A DNA stretch of 64,000 bases, taken from NCBI GenBank assembly GCA_034926225.1, contig JAYFRF010000003.1, forward strand, positions 1 to 64,000, in the 5' to 3' direction. Under the pieces are notes generated by a model. The model worked only from the letters and a program-made list of their open reading frames with translations. It made no database searches and was not told the origin of the DNA. Each line of letters starts with the position of its first letter. Position 1 is the stretch's first letter. Positions 40,506 to 49,666 of this stretch are shown here, in pieces. A program made the position numbers and the translations under genes. Origin of the DNA: JAAZKA01 sp034926225 (lineage in GTDB: Bacteria; Bacillota; Clostridia; Oscillospirales; QAMX01).

Positions 40506-42305
40506 ATGAAAGAGCTTTTGATGGGCAACGAGGCGATAGCCGTCGGCGCACTGGTCGCGGGCGTGCAGGTCGTAGCGGGATACCCGGGTACACCGTCTTC
40601 AGAAGCGCTGGAGACGGCAGCGGCACGGAATCCGGGAAATGTATATGTGGAATGGTCGACGAATGAGAAAGCGGCGCTGGAGGTTGCGGCAGGCGCTTCA
40701 TATGCCGGCGCGAGGACGCTGGTTACGATGAAGCAGGTTGGCTTAAACGTCGCGTCAGACCCGATGATGTGTGTCAACTACATCGGCGTACGCGGCGGCA
40801 TGGTCGTATTTGTCGCGGACGATCCGGGTCCCATTTCCTCACAGACGGAGCAGGATACGCGGCATTTTGCAAAATATGCCAAAATACCGGTGTTTGACGC
40901 GTCCTCACCCGAGGAAGTGTTTACGATGGTTCAGGACGCGTTTGCTTTTTCCGAGAAGCATACGACGCCCGTCATTCTGCGTGCGACGACGCGTGTTTGT
41001 CATTCCTGCGCGACGATTGATGTGCCGGAGATTAAGAATCCTCCCCATGCGCCGGGATTTGAGAAGGATCCCGGCAGATGGGTGATCTTCCCGCGGCTAT
41101 CCTATCAGAACAAACTCAAGCTTGAGGCGCGTGAATCCGTGATCGCGCGGGAGTTTTCCGATTATGGCATGAACACGCTGCAAGGCTCCGGACGCATCGG
41201 CATCGCGTGCGGTGGTGTGTCCTATGCGTATGTGATGGACGTTATTGCCGGGAGGGAAAAAAGCTTCACGGTATTTAAGGTCGCGACGCCGTTTCCTTTC
41301 CCGGAGGAGCTGGCCGCTTGTTTTTTACGGAATGTCGATCGTGTGATCGTCTTTGAAGAACTGGATCCCGTGATCGAGGACGCGTTGATCTATCTCTGCG
41401 GCAAGCGGGGTATGCGCGCGGATATCCACGGCAAACGCACCAATACCGTACCTCGCGCAGGGGAGCTCAGCGCCATCACCGTGGCCGAAATCATCGAGAG
41501 GATATTTGGCGTACCGTCGCCGTTTGAGCCGGTTTCCGTTGCGGATGCGCCGGCTGTACCGCCGCGTCCGCCTGTATTATGCGCGGGATGCCCCCACCGT
41601 GCGTCGTTCTATGCGGTCAAACGTGCGATGCAGGGCAAGCGGGCCGTATTCTGCGGCGATATCGGCTGCTACACGCTCGGTAATGCGGCGCCTTTGGGCA
41701 TGGTGGACACCTGCCTCTGCATGGGTGCGGGTATTACGATCGCGCAGGGGTTAGACCACGCGTGGGAGGAGGGCGTATGCTTTTCCTTTGTCGGTGATTC
41801 GACCTTCTTTGCGTCCGGCCTGACAGGGGTGGTCAACGCCGTGTACAACAAAGCCAACATCGTGCTGGTCGTTCTCGATAACTCGACGACGGCGATGACC
41901 GGCCATCAGCCTCATCCGGGCATCGGCAGAACCATGATGAAGGAGCAGTCGAATCCGATCTCCATCGAAGCGGTTTTGCGTTCCTTCGGCATCGATTTTG
42001 TCCGTACGGTCAATCCGCTGGATCACAAGGAAGCCGTCGAGACGGTAAAGGAAGCGGCTAAACTGACCGGCGTGCGTGCGATCATCTTCAAAGCGCCTTG
42101 TATCGCCGTTGTGAAGCCAACGAAATCCATGGAGGTCGACGAAAGCATGTGTATCGGCTGCAAGCGCTGCATTCGCGAGCTTGGCTGCCCGGGATTGAGC
42201 TTTGTAAGCGGTCATGCCGTCGTCGACGACAGTTTGTGCAACGGATGTATGCTCTGCGCTCAGATTTGCCCGAAGGGTTGTATTCGCAAAAAGGAGGACG
42301 CGTAA
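40506..42305 (+). CDS. iorA: Indolepyruvate:ferredoxin oxidoreductase, alpha subunit
   Basis: 599 residues from ATG 40506 (GGGAGG before it). A pyruvate-oxidoreductase-like N-terminus (GNEAIAVGALVAGVQVVAGYPGTPSSE) is followed by the thiamine pyrophosphate domain (CAGCPHRASF, CGDIGCYTLG, GDSTFFASGLTGVVNAVY). Two C-terminal 4Fe-4S motifs (CIGCKRCIRELGCPG and CNGCMLCAQICPKGC) complete it. With IorB it interconverts arylpyruvates and arylacetyl-CoA with ferredoxin. The operon is T-box controlled. Confidence 0.93.
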   Translation: MKELLMGNEAIAVGALVAGVQVVAGYPGTPSSEALETAAARNPGNVYVEWSTNEKAALEVAAGASYAGARTLVTMKQVGLNVASDPMMCVNYIGVRGGMVVFVADDPGPISSQTEQDTRHFAKYAKIPVFDASSPEEVFTMVQDAFAFSEKHTTPVILRATTRVCHSCATIDVPEIKNPPHAPGFEKDPGRWVIFPRLSYQNKLKLEARESVIAREFSDYGMNTLQGSGRIGIACGGVSYAYVMDVIAGREKSFTVFKVATPFPFPEELAACFLRNVDRVIVFEELDPVIEDALIYLCGKRGMRADIHGKRTNTVPRAGELSAITVAEIIERIFGVPSPFEPVSVADAPAVPPRPPVLCAGCPHRASFYAVKRAMQGKRAVFCGDIGCYTLGNAAPLGMVDTCLCMGAGITIAQGLDHAWEEGVCFSFVGDSTFFASGLTGVVNAVYNKANIVLVVLDNSTTAMTGHQPHPGIGRTMMKEQSNPISIEAVLRSFGIDFVRTVNPLDHKEAVETVKEAAKLTGVRAIIFKAPCIAVVKPTKSMEVDESMCIGCKRCIRELGCPGLSFVSGHAVVDDSLCNGCMLCAQICPKGCIRKKEDA

Positions 42306-42306
42306 G

Positions 42307-42894
42307 ATGAAGCTCCATAGCTGTCTACTGTGCGGCGTCGGCGGGCAGGGAACGGTACTCGCGTCCCGAATCATTGCGGCGGCCGCCATCAATTGCGGAT
42401 ACTTTGCCCGTACGGCGGAGACTATCGGCATGGCGCAAAGAGGCGGCTGCGTGACCAGTCATGTCCGTATCGGCGACCGGGTACCAAGTCCCTTGATTCC
42501 GCGCGGCTGTGCGGATATTATGCTGGCGTTTGAACCGGGAGAAGCGGTGCGGAATTTGCCGTATTTAAAAAAGGGCGGCGCCTTAATCGTCTGTGACCGC
42601 GCGGTGCAGCCGGTGACCGCGGCGCTTGCGGATACGAAGTACAATGCGGAAACAATGCTCGACTACCTGAAGGCCAATGTGGAGAACTGCCGTGTGCTGC
42701 ATGTGGACGACATTATTGAGCTGACCGGTTCGGTAAAAGCCGTGAACATGGCCCTAGTCGGCGCGCTGGCGGGAACGGGCTCGATGGGACTGACCTATGC
42801 AGACATGGAGCATGCCGTTACGCATAAAATCAAGCCGGCATTTATAGAGATGAACCGCAAAGCGTTGAAATACGGCGCGGAGTGCGTCAAGTAA
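42307..42894 (+). CDS. iorB: Indolepyruvate:ferredoxin oxidoreductase, beta subunit
   Basis: 195 residues from ATG 42307 (AAGGAGG just upstream). This is the gamma-type domain of 2-oxoacid:ferredoxin oxidoreductases: LCGVGGQGTVLASRIIAAAA, RTAETIGMAQRGGCVTSHVR and the later GSMGLTYADMEHAV. It is the partner of IorA, one base after its stop, so the subunits are made together. Upstream frame extension to 42214 is spurious. Confidence 0.93.
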   Translation: MKLHSCLLCGVGGQGTVLASRIIAAAAINCGYFARTAETIGMAQRGGCVTSHVRIGDRVPSPLIPRGCADIMLAFEPGEAVRNLPYLKKGGALIVCDRAVQPVTAALADTKYNAETMLDYLKANVENCRVLHVDDIIELTGSVKAVNMALVGALAGTGSMGLTYADMEHAVTHKIKPAFIEMNRKALKYGAECVK

Positions 42895-42908
42895 GGGGAT
42901 TTTCCGCT

Positions 42909-44150
42909 ATGAATATGTCAGAAAACGCGCTTTTGATGATACGCCGTCAAACGGCGCGCGTCAAGGCGACGGGGAACTTCTATGCAAAACGGATCGACGG
43001 GATTTCCCCCGAGGATATCCGTACAAAAGCAGATTTTGAGAGGCTGCCGTTTTCCGAAAAGGCCGATCTAAGGGAAGCGTACCCATTAGGTCTCGCGGCC
43101 GTTTGCGAGGAGGAAATTGTGCGCATTCACTCGTCCTCCGGTACGACGGGGACGCCGGTGATCATCCCGTATACAAAAAAGGATGTCGACGACTGGGCGG
43201 AGCTGTTCCGGCGCTGCTATGAGATCGCCGGTATTACGAACCGTGACCGTATCCATATTACGCCGGGCTACGGGCTCTGGACGGCAGGCATCGGCTTTCA
43301 GCTCGGCGCGGAGAAGCTCGGCGCGATGACTATCCCGATGGGGCCGGGCAATACCGATAAGCAGCTCCAGTTCATGCGCGATATGAAGTCCACCGTCCTG
43401 TGCGCGACGTCTTCGTACGCGCTGTTGTTAGCGGAGGAGATCGCAAAACGCGGTATGAAGAAGGATATCTGCCTGAAAAAGGGCGTCATCGGGTCCGAAC
43501 GCTGGGGCGAAAAGATGCGCGCGCGTATCGCAAACGAGCTCGGCGTGGAACTGTACGATATCTACGGCCTGACCGAAATTTATGGCCCCGGCATCGCGAT
43601 CAACTGCGAATATCACACGGGCATGCACTACTTCGACGACTACTTCTACTTCGAGATCATCGACCCCAAAACGGAAAAGGTGCTTCCGGACGGCGAGCTG
43701 GGAGAGCTGGTCATCACGACGCTGCAAAAGGAAGGCGCGCCGCTCATCCGTTACCGCACGCATGACCTGACGCGCATCGTACCGGACGATGTTCCCTGCC
43801 CCTGCGGACGAAAACTGCCGCGCATCGACGTCATCCTCGGCCGTACCGACGATATGGTGAAGGTTAAGGGCGTGAACATCTTCCCCGGACAGATCGACGA
43901 CATTCTCAAGGAGGTCGACGGCGCGTCGAGCGAGTATCAGGTGTTCATCGACCACGAGGAAGGCCGCGACCGTATGACCGTGTTTGTTGAGACGGCGCTG
44001 CCGATGGAGGAGCGTTCTGGCTTTGAAGCCGTGCTGAAGGACACGTTTAAGTCGCGCATCAACGTGGGCATCCTGCCGAAGGCGGTTTCCCTTGGGGAGC
44101 TGCCCAGAAGTGAGAAAAAATCCACGCGTGTATTTGATTACCGGTATTAA
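42909..44150 (+). CDS. paaK: Phenylacetate--CoA ligase (AMP-forming)
   Basis: 413 residues. The adenylate-forming motif is SSSGTTGTPVIIPYTKKDVD; then YDIYGLTEIYGPG, LVITTLQKEGAPLIRYRTHD and the C-terminal GRTDDMVKVKGVNIFPGQID. It activates phenylacetate or indoleacetate to the CoA thioester, which is the substrate of reverse IOR. ATG 42909 has AAGGGG upstream, 14 bases after iorB. No other phenylacetate catabolic gene (paaABCDE) is present, so degradation is not its job. Confidence 0.92.
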   Translation: MNMSENALLMIRRQTARVKATGNFYAKRIDGISPEDIRTKADFERLPFSEKADLREAYPLGLAAVCEEEIVRIHSSSGTTGTPVIIPYTKKDVDDWAELFRRCYEIAGITNRDRIHITPGYGLWTAGIGFQLGAEKLGAMTIPMGPGNTDKQLQFMRDMKSTVLCATSSYALLLAEEIAKRGMKKDICLKKGVIGSERWGEKMRARIANELGVELYDIYGLTEIYGPGIAINCEYHTGMHYFDDYFYFEIIDPKTEKVLPDGELGELVITTLQKEGAPLIRYRTHDLTRIVPDDVPCPCGRKLPRIDVILGRTDDMVKVKGVNIFPGQIDDILKEVDGASSEYQVFIDHEEGRDRMTVFVETALPMEERSGFEAVLKDTFKSRINVGILPKAVSLGELPRSEKKSTRVFDYRY

Positions 44151-44191
44151 CATGATGCGAGTAAAAAAAGCGATATTTGCTTGCAATAGCC

Positions 44192-44220
44192 TTGACAGTA
44201 TTCGCTGAACACGGTATACT
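44192..44220 (+). promoter_or_regulatory. Promoter of methyltransferase 1 leader
   Basis: TTGACA (44192-44197), 17-base spacer, TATACT (44215-44220). Transcription would start near 44227, ~170 bases before the gene. Confidence 0.75.
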
Positions 44221-44254
44221 ATACTTATCTTAAATATAGGAAGTGTCTTTTTGG

Positions 44255-44367
44255 AGTCGGTTCTGTAAGGAACAGCATCTGTTATTATGTGCATTGGGCA
44301 GTATAAAGACATACTGCCTTGTAAAAATGCACACGGATGCTTTCCACAGAACCGGCTTTTTCATTTT
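44255..44367 (+). terminator. Structured leader with terminator before methyltransferase 1
   Basis: Outer stem AGTCGGTTCTGT (44255-44266) / ACAGAACCGGCT (44346-44357), followed by TTTTCATTTTT. Inside are nested pairs AGCATC/GGATGCT, GTGCAT/ATGCAC and GGCAGTAT/ATACTGCC. The whole looks like a closed multi-helix RNA ending in a rho-independent terminator. A small ORF (44287-44370) lies within it. Confidence 0.65.
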
Positions 44368-44370
44368 TAG
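44287..44370 (+). CDS. Candidate leader peptide, 27 residues, upstream of methyltransferase 1
   Basis: ATG at 44287 with AAGGAAC about 12 bases upstream. The peptide begins MCIGQYKDILPCKNAH and ends QNRLFHF at TAG 44368-44370. The ORF spans the 3' arm of the terminator, so a ribosome in it would open the terminator stem. This fits translation-controlled attenuation. No known leader peptide is recognised with certainty. Confidence 0.5.
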   Translation: MCIGQYKDILPCKNAHGCFPQNRLFHF

Positions 44371-44398
44371 TATGATCGACAATGAAAGGACATTTTAT

Positions 44399-45115
44399 AT
44401 GAAATACAGTTTATCTGAAAAATACAACACCCCCCAGTTTAACATCCGCATGATGGGTCCGAACCCGATTAAGCTGGAGGAGGAGCTCCTGCACGGCAAC
44501 CGCATTCCGCAGGGCGCGATCGTGATGGATCTCGGCTCGGGACAGGGGGTTACCTCGGTGTTTCTGGTGCGGGAGTATGGATTCCGCGTGTATGCAACCG
44601 ATTTATGGACGGATCCGTCAGTAAATCTGCGCTTTTTCGAGGAAGCGGGGATTTCGCGCGAACAGCTCATCCCCATCCATGCCGACGCAAACGAGCTTCC
44701 GTACGCGCATGAGTTCTTCGACGCGATTGTCAGCACGGATTCGTATCACTATTTCGGGCGCGATCCGGCGTTTTTGGGCGAAAAGCTGCTGCCATATGTT
44801 CGGCATGGAGGATACATATATATCGCGATTCCCGGCATGAAGCGGGACTGCCACGAGAACCTGCCGGAGGAAATGCTGTTATCGTGGACACCGGAGGATC
44901 TGGAAACGATACACGATGCCGCATACTGGAGGCGCATGGTCGAGCAGACGGACGGCGCGGAGGTTTGCAAGGTATGTGAGATGGAGAGCATGGACGAGGT
45001 ATGGAGCGACTGGCTGGCCTGTGACAATGAGTATGCACGGGGAGACCGGAAAGCGATGAATGCCGGCGCGGGGAAGTATCTAAACTTCGTAAAAATCGTG
45101 CTTCGTCGGAAATAA
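44399..45115 (+). CDS. Class I SAM-dependent methyltransferase 1
   Basis: 238 residues from ATG 44399 (AAAGGA nine bases upstream). Motif I is VMDLGSGQGVTSVFLV, with motif post-I VYATDLW and a later YIAIPG segment. The opening KYNTPQFNIRMMGPNPIKLE is distinctive. The substrate could be a small molecule (arsenic-, sugar- or antibiotic-like); there is no sign of an rRNA-binding domain. The gene stands alone behind a promoter, a leader peptide and a terminator, which is the layout of inducible resistance genes. A strong terminator follows. Confidence 0.8.
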   Translation: MKYSLSEKYNTPQFNIRMMGPNPIKLEEELLHGNRIPQGAIVMDLGSGQGVTSVFLVREYGFRVYATDLWTDPSVNLRFFEEAGISREQLIPIHADANELPYAHEFFDAIVSTDSYHYFGRDPAFLGEKLLPYVRHGGYIYIAIPGMKRDCHENLPEEMLLSWTPEDLETIHDAAYWRRMVEQTDGAEVCKVCEMESMDEVWSDWLACDNEYARGDRKAMNAGAGKYLNFVKIVLRRK

Positions 45116-45122
45116 TAAAAAA

Positions 45123-45161
45123 ATCACGGGGCAGCTCAGACATTTTGGGCTGCCCCGTGAT
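45123..45161. terminator. Bidirectional terminator
   Basis: ATCACGGGGCAGC ... GCTGCCCCGTGAT: perfect 13-bp stem between convergent genes, A and T runs on both sides. Confidence 0.88.
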
Positions 45162-45164
45162 CCT

Positions 45165-45593
45165 TTATAGGATGGAATCTTCTGCGTGACTGCTCTCCAT
45201 CAGATCGGCGATGGTCACGCTGTCGAGAAAATCGCCGATGAGCTGATCAAGCTTCGTCCACATCGGACGCGTCCGGCAGTCGTCCGCCCGTTCACAAGGC
45301 CTCGCACCGCACTCAAGGCAGGTGACGGGGGCGATGGATCCTTCCGTCAAGCGGAGGATATCGCCGGCCCGGTACTGATCGGGAGCGGCGCTCAGACGAT
45401 ACCCGCCGCCCTTGCCATGCGCGCCGTCCACAAAACCCGCGCGGGAGAGCTGGGACATGATGCCTTCGAGGTATTTTTGGGAGATGCCCTGGCGTTCGAC
45501 GATCTCACGCAGGGGGATAAAGTCACCGTTTTGATGCTCGGCAAGGTCGATCATCACGCGGAGAGCATAGCGGCCTTTGGTCGATATCAGCAT
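45165..45593 (-). CDS. Rrf2-family regulator (CymR/IscR-like)
   Basis: 142 residues from ATG 45593-45591, which lies four bases after the cysK stop. A longer frame runs back into cysK and is rejected. MLISTKGRYALRVMIDLAEH and GISQKYLEGIMSQLSRAGFV form the winged helix. CLECGARPCERADDC supplies Cys residues that may bind an iron-sulfur cluster. Cotranscription with cysK suggests the CymR function: repression of sulfur-assimilation genes with CysK as partner. The IscR alternative cannot be excluded. Confidence 0.88.
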   Translation of the reverse strand: MLISTKGRYALRVMIDLAEHQNGDFIPLREIVERQGISQKYLEGIMSQLSRAGFVDGAHGKGGGYRLSAAPDQYRAGDILRLTEGSIAPVTCLECGARPCERADDCRTRPMWTKLDQLIGDFLDSVTIADLMESSHAEDSIL

Positions 45594-45597
45594 AGCG

Positions 45598-46545
<948 letters not shown>

Positions 46546-46722
46546 GCTGTTTTACTCCTTTATGCGATATTATGGAAGCCACGGGCGAGATCAGCGAGTA
46601 TATCGTCGGTAGGATGCTCATGCTGGAAACATCGGAACACGACCGAAACGGCAATTCGTGTGACTCGGCATTTCCAAAAGAAAGGCATACCAAAAAACCT
46701 ACCAATCTTGTATGTTGATAGA

Positions 46723-46751
46723 ATTATAGCACAACCAACCTACTATGTCAA
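46723..46751 (-). promoter_or_regulatory. Promoter of cysK-rrf2
   Basis: On the minus strand TTGACA (46751-46746), 17-base spacer, TATAAT (46728-46723). Two RTAGGTT repeats (TAGTAGGTTGG in the spacer and TTGGTAGGTTTTTT just after the -10) may be Rrf2 binding sites. Confidence 0.8.
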
Positions 46752-46794
46752 TAGATAAATGAAAAATTACAGAGTTTCCTTTACAAGACTTCCT

Positions 46795-47796
46795 TTACAG
46801 GACATCCCTATGTTTTCGATCAAGGAACAGCAGCCGGAGGAAGATGGGAGCGCCGATGAAGGCAGTGAGGATGCCGACGGGGATTTCATAGGGGGCAAAC
46901 AGAACGCGGGAGAGGATATCGCAAAGGAGTAGCAGCGACGCGCCGAGGAGCGCGGATAGGGGGAGCAAAGCTTTTGCTTCATTACCGATGAGCAGACGTG
47001 CGCTGTGGGGGACAATGAGGCCGATAAAGCCGATGAGACCGGCAAAGCTGACGGAAGCACCGGCGAGAACGGCGGCGCAGACGAGCAGGGTAAAGCGATA
47101 TAATCCGACGCGCAGTCCGAGACTGCGGGCGATGTCCTCGCCGAGAGAGAGGATGTCCAACTCGTTGCGAAGGAGGAAAGCCGCGAGGAAAGCAAGCGTG
47201 ATCAATATGCAGGGAAGAATGAGGGTAGACGCGGAGAGAGAGGCGAGAGAGCCGACGCGGAAGGCGTTTCCGCCGAGCAACGCATCGGGGGAAAAGGTAT
47301 GGATGGCGTCGGTACCGGCGGACAGGAGGGCGTTGACGGCGACGCCGGCGAGGATGATGGTAATACGGGACGCACCGGTACGACGGGCGACGGCATAGAT
47401 GATCAGGGTAGCGGCAAGCGCGCCAAAAAAGGCATAAAAGGGGAGGATGGCGGCGGACGCGGGGGAGAGCGCGATGCAGAGGATGGCGAAAAAGCCCGCA
47501 CCCGCGTTAATCCCAATGATGCTCGGGCCCGCGAGTGGGTTATGCAGGACGTTTTGTATAAGCACACCGGCTCCGGCGAGTCCGATACCGGCGAAAAGGG
47601 CGCCGATGGTACGCGGCAGACGGACATAGAGCAGGATCCGCGCATCGGCGGAGGCCATATCGCCGTGCAGAAGGTCTGACAGACCGGAAAAGGAGACCGC
47701 GGTCGAGCCGAGCGTGAGACTTGCGACAAAGAGGAACGCGGCGAGCAAAAAGGCGGCGGTTATCAGAACGGAGGGGTTAATTTTCTTCATTTTCAT
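46795..47796 (-). CDS. FecCD-family ABC importer permease (iron siderophore / cobalamin type)
   Basis: 333 residues from ATG 47796-47794; two in-frame Met codons are close together and overlap the end of the binding-protein gene by ~20 bases. About ten membrane helices. GVLIQNVLHNPLAGPSIIGINAGAG and FAGLIGFIGLIVPHSARLLIG are signature segments of FecCD/BtuC permeases. It takes substrate from the binding lipoprotein next door. No ATPase gene is adjacent: the FecE-type ATPase at 54394 is a possible partner. Confidence 0.9.
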   Translation of the reverse strand: MKMKKINPSVLITAAFLLAAFLFVASLTLGSTAVSFSGLSDLLHGDMASADARILLYVRLPRTIGALFAGIGLAGAGVLIQNVLHNPLAGPSIIGINAGAGFFAILCIALSPASAAILPFYAFFGALAATLIIYAVARRTGASRITIILAGVAVNALLSAGTDAIHTFSPDALLGGNAFRVGSLASLSASTLILPCILITLAFLAAFLLRNELDILSLGEDIARSLGLRVGLYRFTLLVCAAVLAGASVSFAGLIGFIGLIVPHSARLLIGNEAKALLPLSALLGASLLLLCDILSRVLFAPYEIPVGILTAFIGAPIFLRLLFLDRKHRDVL

Positions 47797-48706
47797 AGAG
47801 AATCCGCTCGATAATTTCGTAGCTCTCGCCCCAGCGGGCATTGGGCTTATAGTGGAAAAGATCCTTCGGCAGTACATGGTAGCGCCCCTCCCGTACCGCC
47901 GTCAAGCCGCTCCAAGCGGGATTCGACAGCAACGTACGGTCGAGTGCTTCCAATGCGGCGGCAGGGGAGGAACCCATCGTGACGACGAAGATAAAATCAG
48001 GATCGGCTTTGATGATCGCTTCCAGACTGAGGTCTTCAAGGAGCGAATCGTCGGAGTCCGCGATGTTTGTGCAGTTTAAGTCGCGCAGCATACGCCCGGT
48101 CATATTATCGCTGCCCTTCGCCTTTGCACCGGTCGAAAACGCGCGGATGAGCAGCACGCTGGGGGAGGGATGCTCATTCGCCTTTTCAATGGCGTCGTCG
48201 ATCCGCGCACGGACGGAAAGCCCGTTTTGCTCATATAAATCGTACCGTCCGGTGATCTCGGTACAGGTTTTCAGCATGGCAAGATAGTCGTCGAAGGTCT
48301 CTACGCTGAAGTAAACGCAGTTAACTCCCGCCGCGGTTAGCTGGTCAAGCAGGGCGATATGCTCCTGTTTACCGGTGGACAGCAGCATCAAGTCACAGCC
48401 GAGCGCGATCACGCGCTCGACGGACGGCTCGGTATAAAGGCCCAAGTCCTCGACGGTATCCGGCAGTTCAAAAGCGCGTTCGCTCCACGCGTCGCTTGTG
48501 ACGGCAGTAAGCGTACCGCCCGCGAGCATCCAGACCTCGCCGAAGCTGCCGAGCGCCGCCGCAACCTTCTCATGCGACGTGACAGTGACCTCCCGGCCGA
48601 GCGCGTCGGTAAAGGTATAACCATCGGTCGCGGCAGGTTTCACATTCGTACAGCCGGACAAAAAGATAAAGACCAAGGCCAGTACCACGCAGATCATTCG
48701 CTTCAT
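47777..48706 (-). CDS. Iron/cobalamin-type ABC importer binding lipoprotein
   Basis: 309 residues from ATG 48706-48704 (AAAGGAC upstream); longer frames are rejected. Lipobox LSGC (Cys19). TFTDALGREVTVTSHEKVAA and the later VERVIALGCDLMLL are the PBP2/BtuF-FecB fold (helical-backbone binding protein). It captures a metal chelate or corrinoid on the outer surface. The siderophore class is unknown. The stop overlaps the permease start, so the two are coupled. Confidence 0.88.
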   Translation of the reverse strand: MKRMICVVLALVFIFLSGCTNVKPAATDGYTFTDALGREVTVTSHEKVAAALGSFGEVWMLAGGTLTAVTSDAWSERAFELPDTVEDLGLYTEPSVERVIALGCDLMLLSTGKQEHIALLDQLTAAGVNCVYFSVETFDDYLAMLKTCTEITGRYDLYEQNGLSVRARIDDAIEKANEHPSPSVLLIRAFSTGAKAKGSDNMTGRMLRDLNCTNIADSDDSLLEDLSLEAIIKADPDFIFVVTMGSSPAAALEALDRTLLSNPAWSGLTAVREGRYHVLPKDLFHYKPNARWGESYEIIERILYENEEN

Positions 48707-48863
48707 AGTACAAGTCCTTTGTATATAGTTCTGCAGGTATAAAAGTGCTAGCACGATAGAACATCGGTTGCTGTCGGTACGAGGGAAAGCTCGTCAAGGC
48801 GCTTGCCGATTTGCAAGTCGGAGAGGTGCAGAAAACGCATAGTATCCCTCGAACAGTACCGTA

Positions 48864-49574
48864 TCAGTATGCCCAGTCTTCCATTAAAACCTGACGGTTT
48901 GTGCCATAATAAATGTCATCACGGTTCGCGATCAACTTGCAGAATTCCTCAAAGCGGCTCCAGGTATTATGGATATCGAATTCGTAGGCATGTCCCCAGA
49001 TATAGAAGATTTGCGGACGATCGGCATTCAGCTCGACAAAACGGTGCCCGAGCTCGAACAATGCGTCCCATTCACGGTGATGATATACGGTGGGCTTGAA
49101 CACGAAAAGATCGCTCTGCGGCTCAAAATGAAAGGAGGAGACGGTGGTGCGGGCGTATCGGACGCCGGTTTTGCGGCGAAGGACATCCGCGACACGCTCG
49201 TCGAAATTGACGCCGCCGCCGGGATAGGCAAAACCGACGACTTCATAGCCGCAGAATGTGGAAAGCGCTTCCCTATCCCGTTCCACCTGCCGTACGATTT
49301 CCTCCTCGTCGCAGTCGGGCAGGAACGGATGGGTCAGCGTATGCGAGGCGATTTCGTGCCCTTCATAGATCGAGGCGATTTCGCAGGAGCGGGGCTTGAC
49401 ATGCGGGATGGTCACCTCCTCGCGGAGCATCGGTCCGCCAGTGCCGAGAAGACTGGAGTTAAGATTGAAGGTGCATTTCAAGTTATATTGATTGAGGAGC
49501 TCGATGAGACGCTGATCCTGTGTGACACCGTCGTCGTAGCTGAAGGTAACGGCTTTTCTGATTTTACAAGGCAT
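48864..49574 (-). CDS. Polysaccharide deacetylase-family protein
   Basis: 236 residues from ATG 49574-49572 (AGAGG upstream); a start seven codons earlier is possible. NodB-homology motifs: AVTFSYDDG (motif 1 Asp-Asp), SHTLTHP (motif 2, the two His ligands) and FAYPGGG (motif 3). No signal peptide or membrane anchor, so unlike most peptidoglycan deacetylases it may be cytoplasmic. Substrates could be N-acetylated sugars from imported glycans. It stands alone. Confidence 0.82.
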   Translation of the reverse strand: MPCKIRKAVTFSYDDGVTQDQRLIELLNQYNLKCTFNLNSSLLGTGGPMLREEVTIPHVKPRSCEIASIYEGHEIASHTLTHPFLPDCDEEEIVRQVERDREALSTFCGYEVVGFAYPGGGVNFDERVADVLRRKTGVRYARTTVSSFHFEPQSDLFVFKPTVYHHREWDALFELGHRFVELNADRPQIFYIWGHAYEFDIHNTWSRFEEFCKLIANRDDIYYGTNRQVLMEDWAY

Positions 49575-49666
49575 AGGGAAAACGCCTCTTTTCATAAAAA
49601 TACGGAATAGGCTTTACAATGACGAGCGAATGTGATATGATGCAAAAGAAATAGCAAAAAAATGTG

